Source: Metellina segmentata
Taxonomy: Eukaryota; Arthropoda; Arachnida; Araneae; Tetragnathidae
Direction: 5' to 3'
Assembly (NCBI GenBank): GCA_947359465.1
Contig: OX375877.1
Coordinates: forward strand, 67,992,698-68,056,697
Length of the DNA stretch: 64,000 nt
In this document: positions 45,561-57,636 of the stretch, piece by piece
How the letters are laid out: each line of letters opens with the position of its first letter
Numbering within the stretch: the first letter of the stretch is position 1
Translations under genes and position numbers: made by a program
The notes under the pieces: generated by a model
Databases searched by the model: none
Told to the model about the DNA's origin: nothing
What the model saw: the letters and a program-made list of their open reading frames with translations, nothing else

Positions 45561-45668
45561 AGTGGTAGCATTGCTAGCAATATATGCAATCAAATGTAAT
45601 ATTCACTGCGGGTTAGTTTCCAAAGAAGGCGACTTAACTTTCCCCGAAATGAAAGTAATTTTGGGAAA

Positions 45669-46321
45669 TCTATATATATAATTTTCTTACGTGGCACGCA
45701 AAAAAGACGTTATTTGTAATAGCGTTTTGGCAACACTGTACGATTGTTTGTTTATCGCGAAGTCTCGCGCATCGATTGAATTTATAGCGTTATCGGATGA
45801 AATTTTATTGAAAAAAAAAAGGAAATTTTAATGAGCTGTTGCAGTTAGTGTATAATAGAAATCAAAGAAAGCGGAGGATCTTTTCAGGGCCATTTAAAAA
45901 ACGGTCCTTTTCAGGTCCAACAATTATAGTTCAACAAGACGCGTGCACTACAACTTTCGGCTACAAACTCAATGAAAAAGTGTGGGTCGTTTGAGTGCTG
46001 GTAAAATGTACACACAAACAACATGCTGGGTATTCAATTTCCAAAGCAACGCTCACATTTCGAGTTAAAATTTGCACAAAGTTTTCATTTGAATTCTGAT
46101 TTTAGAGATACTGAATATATTTTTTCTATAATACAGCAAATTTAGATTTGAAAAACATTTTTTTTTTGTAACATATTTTGTAAACAATCCCTTATGCTAG
46201 GACACATGTCTTCATTCAGGCGAGCGAAGCGAGCATAGGTTCGCGCAGCGAACCAATGAGGATTGCGAAGCAATCCTCTGGGGGTTGGCGAGCGTTAGCG
46301 AGCAGGGGGCAGGCCCCCTAG
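45669..46321 (+). mobile_element. Non-autonomous Helitron, 653 bp
   Basis: The 5' end is TCTATATATATAATTTTC at 45669. The 3' end is CTAG at 46318-46321, directly preceded by a hairpin (GGGGG 46305-46309, loop CAGG, CCCCC 46314-46318). The left flank ends in A and the right flank begins with T (46322), the A/T insertion site used by Helitrons, with no target duplication. The last ~110 bp also hold other short palindromes (TTCGC-GCA-GCGAA, GGATTGC-GAA-GCAATCC) and two GCGAGCG phrases. There is no Rep/helicase coding, so it is a passenger element. Confidence 0.85.
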
Positions 46322-46510
46322 TATAATAGAAAACGCTTATGTTAAGGGTGAAATAAAAAGAGAGGAGGAATTTATTGGAGAGGAACATTTTCTAATACAC
46401 ACCAGAGATAAAACATTGTAAAAATTCCAATAAAAGAACCATTCTGCTGGGGAGAATTCAAAGTTAACCCTTCGTTGGTTAAATTGTCTTTCGATAGATA
46501 GATTAACATG

Positions 46511-46800
46511 GACTGAAGAAACACAGCGGGCTATCTATTGACGGTGGCCTGGGATCAATTCCGAATTGATAGATACGAGTGCAACGCCTCGTCATTCTGA
46601 ACCACGGTTAGAAAATAAAGTCAACACCTGACTTGGAACCCCGTTCTACATACTCCCACATCACACAAACGTGATAACAATCGAGACGACGCGATGATAG
46701 ATTTAATGTGCACCAGCCTCAGAATATATGACAGTCGTTGTTTGAATCGAATTTACACTCGTAACTAGCGGTTGCTAATCCTAGACTATCAAGTGGCCTG
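46511..46800 (-). mobile_element. Family A SINE, diverged
   Basis: Plus-strand order CACAGCGGGCTATCTATTGA, GTCATTCTGAACCACGGTTA, AATGTGCACCAGCC and a head region ending near GTGGCCTGG. It carries several indels relative to 32261-32593. Confidence 0.72.
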
Positions 46801-47390
46801 GTATTTGACAAGGAATCGCATGGTATAATCGTTTAGGGTCTGAGGTTGGGTCTTTTTAAAAGGAAATCATGTGATAGGATTATTGTGCGGTCATTTCTGA
46901 CCACCTTGTATCAAATAAAATTATTTAACAAACAAATGTACAGCAATCAAAATACAAATGAATTCACAATTCAAGTGGGACACAATGACCATGATTCAGT
47001 AAATAAAGAGATGAGTTAAAATTCAAAAGAAGAAATTAATATGAGCTATATACAGAATATTTACAAAAAATGAAATGAATTGAACGGGTTTGGGGCCGCC
47101 TGATACCCGAACAATTAAAGTTTGTTCAAATTTTCACAGCCATCTTCAACAACGTCTTTTCTAATCAACCGTCAGTAGAGATCCCCTTTTTTTCTACCGA
47201 TTTGGTTGTAAGTTCAGCCATTACTGGGTGAGTCATACGTGGGTGTTTCGAGCAGGCAGGCGTCTTGTCTTCTCAACATCTGCAGTCACTGGACGACTAT
47301 ATGTTTCCGGTATCCCGCATTCTTGAATCAGTTGTAGTTTTATTAGTTGAGTAATATAAATCGATTGCTCATTCTACTTTTTTATTTTCT
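46801..47390. other. No gene recognised
   Basis: No recognisable coding or repeat structure. Confidence 0.35.
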
Positions 47391-47396
47391 CTATAA

Positions 47397-47590
47397 TCGA
47401 ACCACGGTCAGATGACGAGGTCAACAAATGAGTTGGCACTCCACTCTCCAAACTTTCACATCACGTCAATGTGAGACCTCAATAGTTATAACGAGGACTA
47501 GCCCTCACGCATACAGCTGTCTTTGGTTGGATCGTGTTTCGAACTCACAAACCTCCGGTTGCCAATATGCTACTCTACCAGCCCGCCTGC
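47397..47590 (-). mobile_element. Family A SINE, 5' two-thirds
   Basis: Reverse complement of the body (AACCACGGTCAGATGACGAG, CACATCACGTCAATGTGAG) with a head on the minus strand carrying GGTTTGTGAGTTCGAAAC as B box. The 3' tail is missing. Confidence 0.72.
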
Positions 47591-47789
47591 CTCGGCCTCA
47601 ATTCTCTTTGGAATCATATGCAAAGGGAAATATCGCTTGTTTACATTGATTTCATGTATGAGTATCAGAATTTAGGGGACAGGGAGCAGGTTGGGGACAA
47701 CAACAACGCTAATGCCATTTATTGTTTCTTATGTGGTGGTATTTATAGTCCAGAAAAAAGTATTCGCTTGTAAGTGTGTACCGAATATC

Positions 47790-47935
47790 CTCACGTTGGG
47801 TTGATGTGGAAGTTTGGAGAGTGGGGTGTCAGCTCAGATGTTGCCTCGTCATCTGACCGTTGTTCAAAATTACGTGGTGTTGTCCTCATTTGTGTTGCTC
47901 TAGTACGAAGTTAATTAAAATTACCTTACCTACAA
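47790..47935 (+). mobile_element. Family A SINE, 3' half
   Basis: Well-preserved core: CACGTTGGGTTGATGTGGAA, CCTCGTCATCTGACCGTTG, GTGTTGCTCTAGTACGAAG, then a TTAATTAAAATTACCTTACC tail. A short internal deletion removes the GGGATTGATCC block. Confidence 0.8.
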
Positions 47936-48186
47936 GTGATTGTCAATGCTTCACAGTTGACCATCGTCACTGTTGTTATATTTACGACAGTATAAAGGCG
48001 GTAGGATCCAAGGTAATATGTCTTTCAAAATTGAAACGGTTTCGTAAACATATTTTCAGTTAAGGCTGATGTGGAAAATATGTATTAAATGATCTGGGAA
48101 CGATAATTTAGAAAAAAACTTGTTAGGGCTTGTTTGGAAAACTGATGTAAGAGATCCTGTGCATATTTATAACCTTTGTACGGTCA

Positions 48187-48660
48187 CTTCATTACCACAA
48201 GCGCTTCATCTCTAGCAACACGAACATTAAAACAGTTGGCTTTGGCTGACGGGTGCTATTTTCCCTTTACCTCAGAAGTAGTTCTTAAGAACTTTTGCAT
48301 GAATGAGACGTTCTATTCGGAAGATGTAAATTCTACCATCTAGTTACCAAATCAACTGGTTCAACTTCTAGAAAGTGGTGATATGGAACTGCATAAATGT
48401 TTAGCATATCATCCTGAACTCTTGCGCCGCAACTTCAGAAATAAGGAAGATTATTCCGTTACGTTTCTGATTGAAACACCAAAGTTCTCGAAACAGTGTG
48501 ATCTGAGAGGGGCTGTTTCTTTCTAAAGTGAATCTCAATCTACTGTTTTTTCCAATCACAGAATATGATTAGTACCATAATCGTGCGTTCCAAAATATTC
48601 ATGCAAAAGTTGTGACTGTTGAAGATTGACTGGAACAATCCGTTTTCTGTGAAAGAAGTA
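48187..48660 (+). pseudogene. BEL/Pao retrotransposon reverse-transcriptase relic
   Basis: A plus-strand frame reads SASSLATRTLKQLALADGCY, then EVVLKNFCMNETFYSEDV and, after a stop, LVQLLESGDMELHKC. These align with conserved blocks of the BEL/Pao reverse transcriptase (TSAPYLATR-x-LKQLA, F-x-VDD, GG-x-x-LHKW). The YVDD catalytic box is degraded. A later, shifted block near 48630 recalls MQ-x-LW-x-x-x-LDWD. Multiple stops and frameshifts; no LTR, protease or integrase seen nearby. A dead fragment. Confidence 0.75.
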
Positions 48661-49449
48661 CAAGAACGGAAAAACTGCCTCTAAGTTCTAAAACAGCAAT
48701 ATATGAGATATTGTAGGGATTGTTTCCGGGTATTGTAGGTATTGTATTCTCCACTGTAGGGATTGGTAGCAGTTACTTCCCTCATATAGATATTAAGATG
48801 TCATGTTGTTAAGACGTTCTAAGATGTTTCCAGTTAAGATGTAATTCATTCATAATATTAAAATACCCTGAGTTGTTATTGAAGGTTTTATTTAACTTTA
48901 TGTATTTGTCCCAATCGTGTAACTGTCCTAAATGTAATAAATGTGTATAATTAACCAATATTCTGTTCTGCTGGAACATAAGTTCTGCGATATTAATGCA
49001 CAATACGTTTTAATCGATGGTGCAGCTACCTTCAAAGCACATGATGTATTGGTTGGCTTTGGGTATTATGGCGCAATAGCTATATTTGGCCAAGCTGCAA
49101 AACACAAGACAGTGTCAACTATTTGTCAAACGAAGGGATGGAGAGAAGACAGTTGAGAAAGATCGCTAGGACATCTTGGGGTCGCGATCCCATATTTACC
49201 AAAGGCAGTAAACCCCATGGGAAAAGAAAATATCACTAGGATACCTTGGGTCCATGAAACGCGTACAGAGGCCTGCGGAGAAGCAATTTATGCTAAGTGT
49301 GCAACGACGTCCAATGTTGGCATTTCCATTCAATTGATGCTCAGCAAATCGAATGCAGTTCTAGTTTAACAAATAACGATACCAAGCTTGGATTGCTCTG
49401 CCCCAGTTATTTTCACGCTAATTACGTGTAATAAAATCCCTAAAACTAG

Positions 49450-49695
49450 GTAGGTAGTTAATAAATTAATTTCAAACTTTGGGTCGCAAGCAACACAACG
49501 GACTATTGGCAATGGTCCGGGATAATTCCGAAGAGAATGATTCAAGGATAACGCCTCGTGATTTTGAACCACTGTCAGATGGCAAGAGCAACACCTGATC
49601 TGGGACCCCACTCTCTAAACTTCCACACCAATCCAACGTGAGGACATTTGAGGTCACGGAAAATTTAACATGCACCAGCCTTGGTGTCGGTCTTG
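49450..49695 (-). mobile_element. Family A SINE
   Basis: Plus-strand order AGGTAGGTAGTTAATAAATT, CAACACAACGGACTATTGGC, GATTTTGAACCACTGTCAG, CCAATCCAACGTGAGGACAT, TTAACATGCACCAGCC. The tRNA-like head is not evident. Confidence 0.78.
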
Positions 49696-49872
49696 GACTG
49701 GATCTTAAAATTAGAAGAGGTACAGAGTTACCTAATGTAGAATTCCACGATTGTGCTCGCGTGGATTCGAAAGGAGATTATGATAAAAAAAACAGCAATG
49801 GCCATTCGAGTGGCTACAATTAGGGAAATAAAAATTACACCACTACTAGAAGAAACAGGCTGTCTACACTTT

Positions 49873-50326
49873 GGCCCGGTGCACACATCCGGTTTTTCAA
49901 CGTGCGGCGACGCTGCCGCAACGCAAGCGCGGTCTGAGATACATCAGATCCAATGGAACAGTGCACACATGCCTCCAGTGCCGCTGGGGTGACGCACGTC
50001 CAACTTACGTGCAATTTGTACCGCAGTTCCCCACGGTGCCGCACGGTCGACGCACACGAGTCTCCGTTCTGAATTACCTTGTTTTCATAATCAAATGGAA
50101 TATAAATAATAATTAACAAATGGTTGTATCCAGTAACGTCTATTTTGTTTCAAAATATATTTTTTTTACACCAAGTAAGCGAAATAAACTCGTTTTCTTC
50201 GATAGGATATTTATCGCAAATGACGCGAAATGAGTTCGTGCGTCATTTCACGGTTATGTGTGCATAGTTGGGCTTCGGTGCCGCAGTGGCGCCGCACGTT
50301 GAAAAACCGGATGTGTGCACCGGGCC
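49873..50326. mobile_element. MITE with inverted GC-rich ends (copy 1)
   Basis: The ends read GGCCCGGTGCACACATCCGG and its inverse, continuing to a ~37-bp inverted repeat that includes TTTTTCAACGTGCGGCG. It shares ~90% identity over its central part with the copy at 53103-53427, but has ~125 bp of extra GC-rich sequence in its left half. The open frames on both strands here are by-products of the GC-rich arms. The terminal pattern recalls the 173-bp MITE at 42480. Confidence 0.82.
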
Positions 50327-50339
50327 TTATAGATCTCCA

Positions 50340-53095
50340 CACCATTGCTCTAGAGGTTAGAGTGGTTTACCACTCGATAGTACACTGAGACACACTCTTA
50401 GTCAGCATTGACAAGTGAAGGAGGTTTGCTACAGCTCATTCTAGGAAACTCTCCAAAACGCTGTTGAGTGTAATCCCATTTGTGCAAAGAACCTTCAAAA
50501 TCATTTTCAAAAATTACATTTTGTGGGATTAGAGTGGTATTGGAATTTACTTATCTTTTCCTGTCTTATAGTCATTCACAAGACCACTATTGAAAATTAG
50601 GAAAAAAGTTCTAGTAGCCTTTCAAGATGTTTCCATCTTAACCCTAGGGGTGTTCGCACAAATACATGTAATGTTCCCTATTTTTGACAGTTTTTACTTT
50701 TTAGAATCTTTCAGAGGTTTCTTTTAACACATAGATGTGGTTGTTCAGTCATGTGTGTTGAAGGATAATGCATGCTACACAACTCAAAAATAGCATGACG
50801 CTCGGATTGTTAAAAGACAGTTGTTTTTATTGTTAAAGATGCCTTAGGAATACTTAGAAAATCAATATGCTAGCCATTATTAGTGCTAAAATATTTAAGG
50901 GGAAACATAATTTTCTACCTTTAGATTTATTAAAACAACAATTGAATCCTTCGAAATTCTGCTCTTTGCTTCTTCGGAAGAAAGTATAACACTCCAGTTA
51001 TTTATACACTCATTCCATTGTTACTATTTATGTTCACACATTTATAGAATTCCATTAACAAATAGAATAAAACTGCTGATAGTGTGAAAGGATATTTTGA
51101 AGTTGTTTACAAAGCCTTCCAAGCATATTTTGCAGTCATTATTATCATAGGTTCAATTTAATAATCATCAAAATATCCTCTGTAGGAATCTTATTATGAC
51201 CTTTACTTTATTCAGTCGAAACACTCACAATTTGAAATTCTAAGATTTCAATAACTTTTGTTCACGAACATATTAAGGAAAGGAAAATATTTACATTTTA
51301 CATTCTTGGCTATTTATAAAGGTATTTGTGTATCATGGGATGTTATTTTATTCTATATTTAAAACATATTTTACAAATGTTTGTGAAATAAAGACAGCGT
51401 GAGAGGTAATTTTTAGTATACGACGAGGAGAACAATTTGTTTTCGTTCACATGGCAACGTTGACAAGCATTGGTATTTGCTTTTTATTCTAAGGTAATAT
51501 TTTCTGACAGTTACTTTTCTTTCTGACATAAATGATTACTGTATAACAAAGCCTCAATGACTAATTTTGATTTCTAGAAGTCGTTAAGCATTAATTCTGA
51601 GTTTTTTTACAGAAAAAAATGAATAGAACTATTCATTTGAAAATGCGAATACAAGTGCCAAATGTAAGTTTAAAAAATAAAAACAATGAAAAAGTAATTA
51701 ATTTTATAAAAACAGTGAAATTCCAAAAAAAAAAAAAAAAAAACATTAAAAAAACATGTCAATATTATGTTACAATGTATACATAACAAAAAAGTAAATA
51801 CTGATTAAAAAGACTTTAAAAAGCAAAGACAAGAGAAATAAAAACACGCTTCCCAATCAAACCATAAGCCTAAAGTAGAAAAGTTAAAAATCCCAAATGG
51901 CGATGATTAAATTTGACAATATAATTAACAATAATCACGTCCCACAAAAATATTTGGCATCGCTTTATAACCCTATGGGCATTTTTAAAATAATAAGCAA
52001 TGAGAAATTAGTAACTTTTATGAAGCAATGAAATTCGACAAAACATAATTCAAACATGTACGTTAAAATGTGTGGGTAACTCTAAAACTAAAAATACAGT
52101 AAGTGCACTAAAGATACTCCACTCTTCCCACAAAAATATCTGGCTTGGCTTTGTCGCTCCGTGTTCTATTGTTTGCTTTGCGTAATCTGATTAAATGGTG
52201 AAATACGGCTTAAACCGACAAAAAAGAACTCACAAAATATAATACGCCTGTGAACATTTTGAAAGGTTTAGAATTTCCAAAATATATCCACATTCGTCTT
52301 ATTAAATTCTTTATTTTGTTTATCAAGGGTTCGTATAGAAGCCTGGATGTAACACGTATGTATTTTTTAACAGGTATGAAGTTTTTAATAACAGCTGTAC
52401 TTTAATTACGGTGAAAATATGAACTGGTAAGAACTTCCTGCACACACTGGAAAACCTGAAAATTAATCTTCCGACGATTTATCTTCGCGTCAAAAAATGT
52501 CATGTAGTGGTCAGCCTTATAAAAATAACCTGTTCATAATCATTCATCTCTGGTGAAGAAAGAATATATTTTTCCTATTTGGATCTTCATTTCTTCTTAG
52601 AGTAATAGAGCGATTTTGTCTCGATGCGATATCTCGTCAATAGCAAAATTGTCCAGATCTCGATGGACGATATATCTCGTCCAAACCATTTGGAACATTA
52701 ACCAAAAGCTAGATTCAAAGACTGGATTTACAAAACTAGTTAAAAACAAAGGAATCATCACATGAGTTTTTGGAGAGTTTTGAGATATGTATAAAAAACA
52801 TGGAGATCAATTTGTCCGATCTATTAATTACTAAAATGTCTTTTGAAAATCTTAAATTAGGTTTTTCAAGAATGTGATTGAGGTATGTGAGCTTCTTTCC
52901 AGTCTGATAACCCAAGTTTTATTTAATCTTTTAGAGAAAAATCGAACAAAAAAAATTATTTAACAGTGAGAAGTTTAGATCCGCTGGTTGTGAATAACTT
53001 TTGAAAATATTAATTTTTCTAAGAGTTTATAAAATTTCAACGACCAGGCCAAGATACTATCAGAAGATACCCACCAGGAAAGTCCACAACTCTAT
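50340..53095. other. No gene recognised
   Basis: About 2.75 kb of AT-rich DNA with an A run at 51725-51743 and no recognisable frame. Confidence 0.45.
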
Positions 53096-53102
53096 CCTTT
53101 TA

Positions 53103-53427
53103 GACTCTGTGCACACATCCGGTTTTTCAACGTGCGGCGCCGCAGCTCGCCACACACGCGTCTCCGTTCTGAAGTACCTTGTTTTCATAAATAAATAGAA
53201 TATAAATAATAATTAATAAATGGTTGTATCCAGTAACGTCTATTTTGTTTCGAAATATACTTTCTTGTACACCAAGTAAGCGAAATAAACGCGTTTTCTT
53301 CGATAGAATATTTATCGCAAATGGCGCAAAATGAGTACTTGCGTCATTTCACGGTTGTGTGTGAATAGTTGGCCTTCGATGCCGCAGCGGCGCCGCACGT
53401 TGAAAAACCGGATGCGTGCACCGGACC
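53103..53427. mobile_element. MITE with inverted GC-rich ends (copy 2)
   Basis: Shorter sister of 49873-50326: left end CTGTGCACACATCCGG, right end the inverse, with the shared central block (GGTTGTATCCAGTAACGTCT and AAATATACTTTCTTGTACACC). The outermost bases have diverged, so no target duplication is visible. Confidence 0.82.
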
Positions 53428-54773
53428 TTAAGGGACATCAGTTTTATGGGTACTTTATTAAAAGCAAAAAAAAAAGCGAAAGAATAATCTTACAGAGTAG
53501 GGATTTAGAAAACAAATTTCACTGTTGTAATACAATTCCTTTCACACAGAAGAAATTGCCCACTGGAACTATTTTACCATAAAAAATAACCTTTCCAAAG
53601 TGAAAACAAGTAAAAGAGTAACAAATTCCAATCAAAGACTTAGTTACTGCTTGCCATATCATATCCATACCTCAGCAGTAAATATTTTAGTCCACTTCTC
53701 TGCCTTTCTGTAGTCAAGTGAAATTTTTCTCGAAGTGCTGTCCGGTCCACTTCCGCGATAGCACACATGAAATTGGTTCGTGAGTGGACATCAGGTAACA
53801 TAGCGAAGAGGGAATCCTATCGTCCCACAAACGCAAATATATTTTTTGCTTTGCCCGAAACGGAATTGGTACTGTTGTGCCATCGCCAGTGAAAAACATA
53901 ATATGCCTCCTGTCTCGAATCGCAGTGTGGTAGAATACTATGGAAGGACCTCTAAAAGAGGTCTCGTCCAATATCTTCCCGTTACTATGTCTCATATGTC
54001 TCTCCATCTCACATGCATATGAGCGCCCTCAGAAATATTTTAAAGTAGCTGGCCGGTTTTGAGAGCTGGAATGGACACTGACAGAAAAAATTACATCACT
54101 ACAACACAAAATGGAAATATAGCAGGATTTATCGCCTAGAAAGTTCTGTCGCTCTCCAGTATCGGGAAATCTCAGTCTCGATTAATTTCTTACTAGCACA
54201 CCACTCGGCCCACTGCGTTTCAACATTCATACAATTGTTACAAGAATATTACAAATCAATCACACATTTAGCTTTGCATGAACTTTGTATATGATATGAC
54301 AAAAACAGACTCACATTTAGCTGCATTCGAATTTACTAAATTCATTTTTTATTGGTTTGTAACAACTGTAACAATTTTTTCAATTAATTCATATGTAAAA
54401 ATTCGAATGGTTTCTTAGATTTATTAGTAGTAATTATACAGATCTATTTATTCGCCGTGTTTCTAGGAAATATAAAAGAAAAAAAAAGGTAAAATAATAC
54501 GTACTGTTAAAAACCTAAAGAGAGTGCAAACGTTACAAAGCACAAGTATACATTTTAGATGCTTGTGATTATATTAACATCACCCAACGCTCTTTCAATT
54601 TATCAGTTACTAACTGAGTAAATAAAATATTAAATTATTAATAATAATATGATATCAATAATAAGTAATAATATTAATAATATTAATAATAAGTAAATAA
54701 ATGATTCTTTAACATATCAATTGAACTACATTTCACAAATTTCCTTTCTATTATGTTTTAACATTAAGATGTT

Positions 54774-54848
54774 ATGCTATTGGACTGAATGCTAATGCTA
54801 TTGGTCTAAATGCTAATGCTACTGGACTAAATGCTAATGCTATTGGAC
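54774..54848. repeat. 21-bp minisatellite, 3.5 copies
   Basis: Tandem units of the form ATGCTATTGGACTAAATGCTA with one or two substitutions per copy. Confidence 0.93.
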
Positions 54849-55374
54849 GCATTTATTTAAGAACACTGAATTTTTGATAAAAGACATTTTAATCTAAGTT
54901 TTAAAATTCTCTTAAAGATCGATAAAAAAATATTTTTTAAGTAAATCAGGCTATAGCTATTGAAGTAATAATTATTTACATATACCAAACACGTCACGTG
55001 TGCCACAACAATGCTAAACGGATATTAAAAAACATATTTTATGAATCGATTAATGGTTTGCCTCGTGTCACTATCACTTTACAAATAATACTTTAACAAA
55101 AATTTAAAATGCTATGAAATATTTCAACCCAAATATACATTTATATATTCTCTACAAAACACCATACATATTAAATTTCAAGCAAATATGGAAAATACAT
55201 CCATTGAATAGTGTATTTCAAACCCGTCCACTATAAATTTTGGATTTGAGAGGTTCAAAAATTTATTTCATCTAACCTAAAAAGCATCAACACATTCTGT
55301 TTTCGAATCTTCAGTGGACCCACTTTCCCCACAGCTGGATGTGAAAGGGTATTTATCCTCTGCGACTATTTTTA

Positions 55375-57450
55375 GAGCTATAATCGGGAAAATTCGATAG
55401 CCACGTGTTTACTAAGTACACTTAAGGGATGAAAAATTTACGACAAGGAACCAGACTCAAATATTTGTCATTTCGGACGCGTTTTTCGGTCGTATCTCTG
55501 TTGATGTCTGAGACTTACATTCTAGTGTGTATGCTTATATTAAAATCTATATGGGTCAAGGGATGCGACATCGACAGCAAAACATCGATGTTCAAAATTA
55601 AAACTTCGATGTTGATAAAACATCGTTCCAAAAACATCAATGTTTTTAAAATTCAGTGTATTTAAACTTTTTCCTCCATTTTTAAAAACTGGTTTAGCAA
55701 CTAAGGATGCAACATCGACAGCAAAACATCGATGTTGATAATGCTTCGCCCCCAAAATATCGATGTTTTTAAAATTCAGTGAATTCAAACTTTTTCCCCC
55801 ATTTCTTAAAGCTGGTTTAGCACCTAGTGATGCTACATCGACAGCAAAACATCGATGTTGAAAATTGAAACATCGATGTTGATAATGCATCGCCCCCCAA
55901 ACTTTCAATGTTTTTAAAATTCAGTGCATTTAAACGTTTTACCCCATTTCTTATAACTGGTTTAGCAACCAGGGATGTCACATCAGATCCAATACATCGA
56001 TATTTTTTATAAAACATCGACATCGATGTCGTATCCCTACTTTTCAGACCCATCACCTTTGGTCACTTTGGTCCAAAAGTATGTTCAATTTGCTGATTAT
56101 GAAAATTATGCTACTTGGTTATTTTTAAAATTTTTATAACGGTACTTTTTTTATTCAAAAATAAAACATCGACAACGTAAAAACATCGACAATCGATGTT
56201 ACAAAAACATCAACCCCAATACATCGATTTTTTTTAAAAACATCGATGTTTTGAAAACATTGACATCGATGTCGCATCCCTATATGGATCTTAGTGGAGT
56301 ATTGGGTATATTTGAGATATTAGTTAAGCATTGTTATCTTACACTATACCCCTTCAAATTGGATTCCGTGTTAGTATGATCATGTGTGACATTGCTTACT
56401 AAGACAATAATCAATATAAAATCGGGATTCACTCATGTATTTTTCTGTCGATTGACACTGGCAAATGAAAAAAATGTGCGCATTTTTAGTCGCACAAACT
56501 TATTGAACAAAGATTTGATGGTTCGCAAAAAAAAGTTTCCGTTATCTGAACATTTGAAGTCGCTATAGAATCTTATAAATTATACATATTGAAGTTGATC
56601 TTAAAAAAATATGCATATGCGATGAATGCAAGTCTTCTTAAACTTTTTGAATTGTTAATCAATAGAGAAAAATAACCCTCTGAGGGGTTTACAAACATAT
56701 ATCTGTTCTGCAGCCTGCTGACTACCCTGTATGACTTCTAACCACCAATTTCGACCTTCTTGACACATGGAATTTTTCCTACGATTCTTTCAAACCACAG
56801 ATTTATGTTATGTATGTTGTTATTTATTCACTTAATGATATCTGATGATGAACGATAATAGAGAAGATCCGATGGGCTATGTATCTACTAAATACACTCA
56901 ACAGATGAAATATGTATGACAAGGATCCAGACTCATATATTTCACGTTACTGCCGCCATTTTTCTTTCGAATTTATGCTGATGTTTGACACCCATACACT
57001 AGTGAATGCATACATTAAAGTAAGTATTTTTTCTAGTGTATAAGGGATACTTGAAATGTTAGTTAAGTCTATTACATTTAAATTTTACATTACACGCCTT
57101 AAATTTAAAAGATGTGTTAATACGATGTGTAGCATTCCTTTCTAAGAAAACCCATGGAATAGAAAGCAATCAAGATTGATTTTGTTTCATGCAGTCTGTG
57201 TTGGTTGACTTAAACTTTCAAAGGAAAGAACTTTCAATATTCATAATGCAGACTTGGATCTTAAAAGCGTATGCATGTGAGCTAATTGTTTAGTTATCTT
57301 AGAACATTTTATTATTTGGCAAGAGTTGATTTTTCAGCACAGGCATATATCCGTATTCTGCAGTCTTCAATCTTCCCTGTTTGACTTCCAATCAGTTTTA
57401 ACCTTTCAAACCAATGAAATATTTCCTATATATATTTGATTTGGTTATTT
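55375..57450. repeat. Diverged tandem duplication of a ~0.6-0.7-kb segment
   Basis: The left arm (about 55375-56830, without the hAT-like insert at 55556-56280) and the right arm (about 56860-57450) share ordered blocks: GGATGAAAAATTTACGACAA vs AGATGAAATATGTATGACAA, TTGATGTCTGAGACTTACA vs CTGATGTTTGACACCCATA, a GATATTAGTTAAG vs AATGTTAGTTAAG block, and CTGTTCTGCAGCCT vs CCGTATTCTGCAGTCTTC near the ends. No open frame is conserved. Confidence 0.68.
55556..56280. mobile_element. hAT-like element made of ATCGATGT-rich tandem repeats
   Basis: Ends are inverted: GGGATGCGACATCGA near 55560 and its inverse to 56280. The flanks TATATGGG (55548-55555) and TATATGGA (56281-56288) form an 8-bp target duplication with one mismatch. 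The interior left half has three tandem ~125-150-bp units starting near 55562, 55706 and 55828. Each has ACATCGACAGCAAAACATCG, CATCGATGTTGATAATGC-like and TTTTTAAAATTCAGTG blocks. The minus-strand open frames are translations of these units. No transposase. Confidence 0.78.
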
Positions 57451-57489
57451 TTTTTTTTACATATATGGCGCAAGGAGCATATTTGGCCA

Positions 57490-57575
57490 CTCTGTGTCAG
57501 ACACAAGACGTACTCAATAGCCCGTTGTGTTGCTCTTGTACGACGTTAACTAAAATTACCATTACCATTACCACA
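57490..57575 (+). mobile_element. 3' end of a family A SINE
   Basis: CAATAGCCCGTTGTGTTGCT, CTTGTACGACGTTAACTAAA and a (ATTACC)n tail of three units. Confidence 0.75.
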
Positions 57576-57636
57576 AGACGTAAAGTATAAATAATACTTG
57601 CATAATGAACGATTTCCTGACACAGAAGAGATAAGG

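Noticed and set aside
49835..50119. Overlapping open frames on both strands (81-94 codons)
   Set aside because: They lie in the GC-rich arms of the MITE at 49873-50326 and reflect its low stop-codon density.
53714..54007. 97-codon minus-strand open frame (MERHMRHSNGK ... HFEKNFT)
   Set aside because: The composition is protein-like, but I recognise no family, no splice context and no flanking repeat. One open frame of this length is not enough to call a gene.
55540..56056. Minus-strand frames with HRCFAVDVASL repeats (122 and 79 codons)
   Set aside because: The repeated peptide is the translation of the tandem units of the 725-bp hAT-like element; no ORF is conserved between units independently of the repeat.
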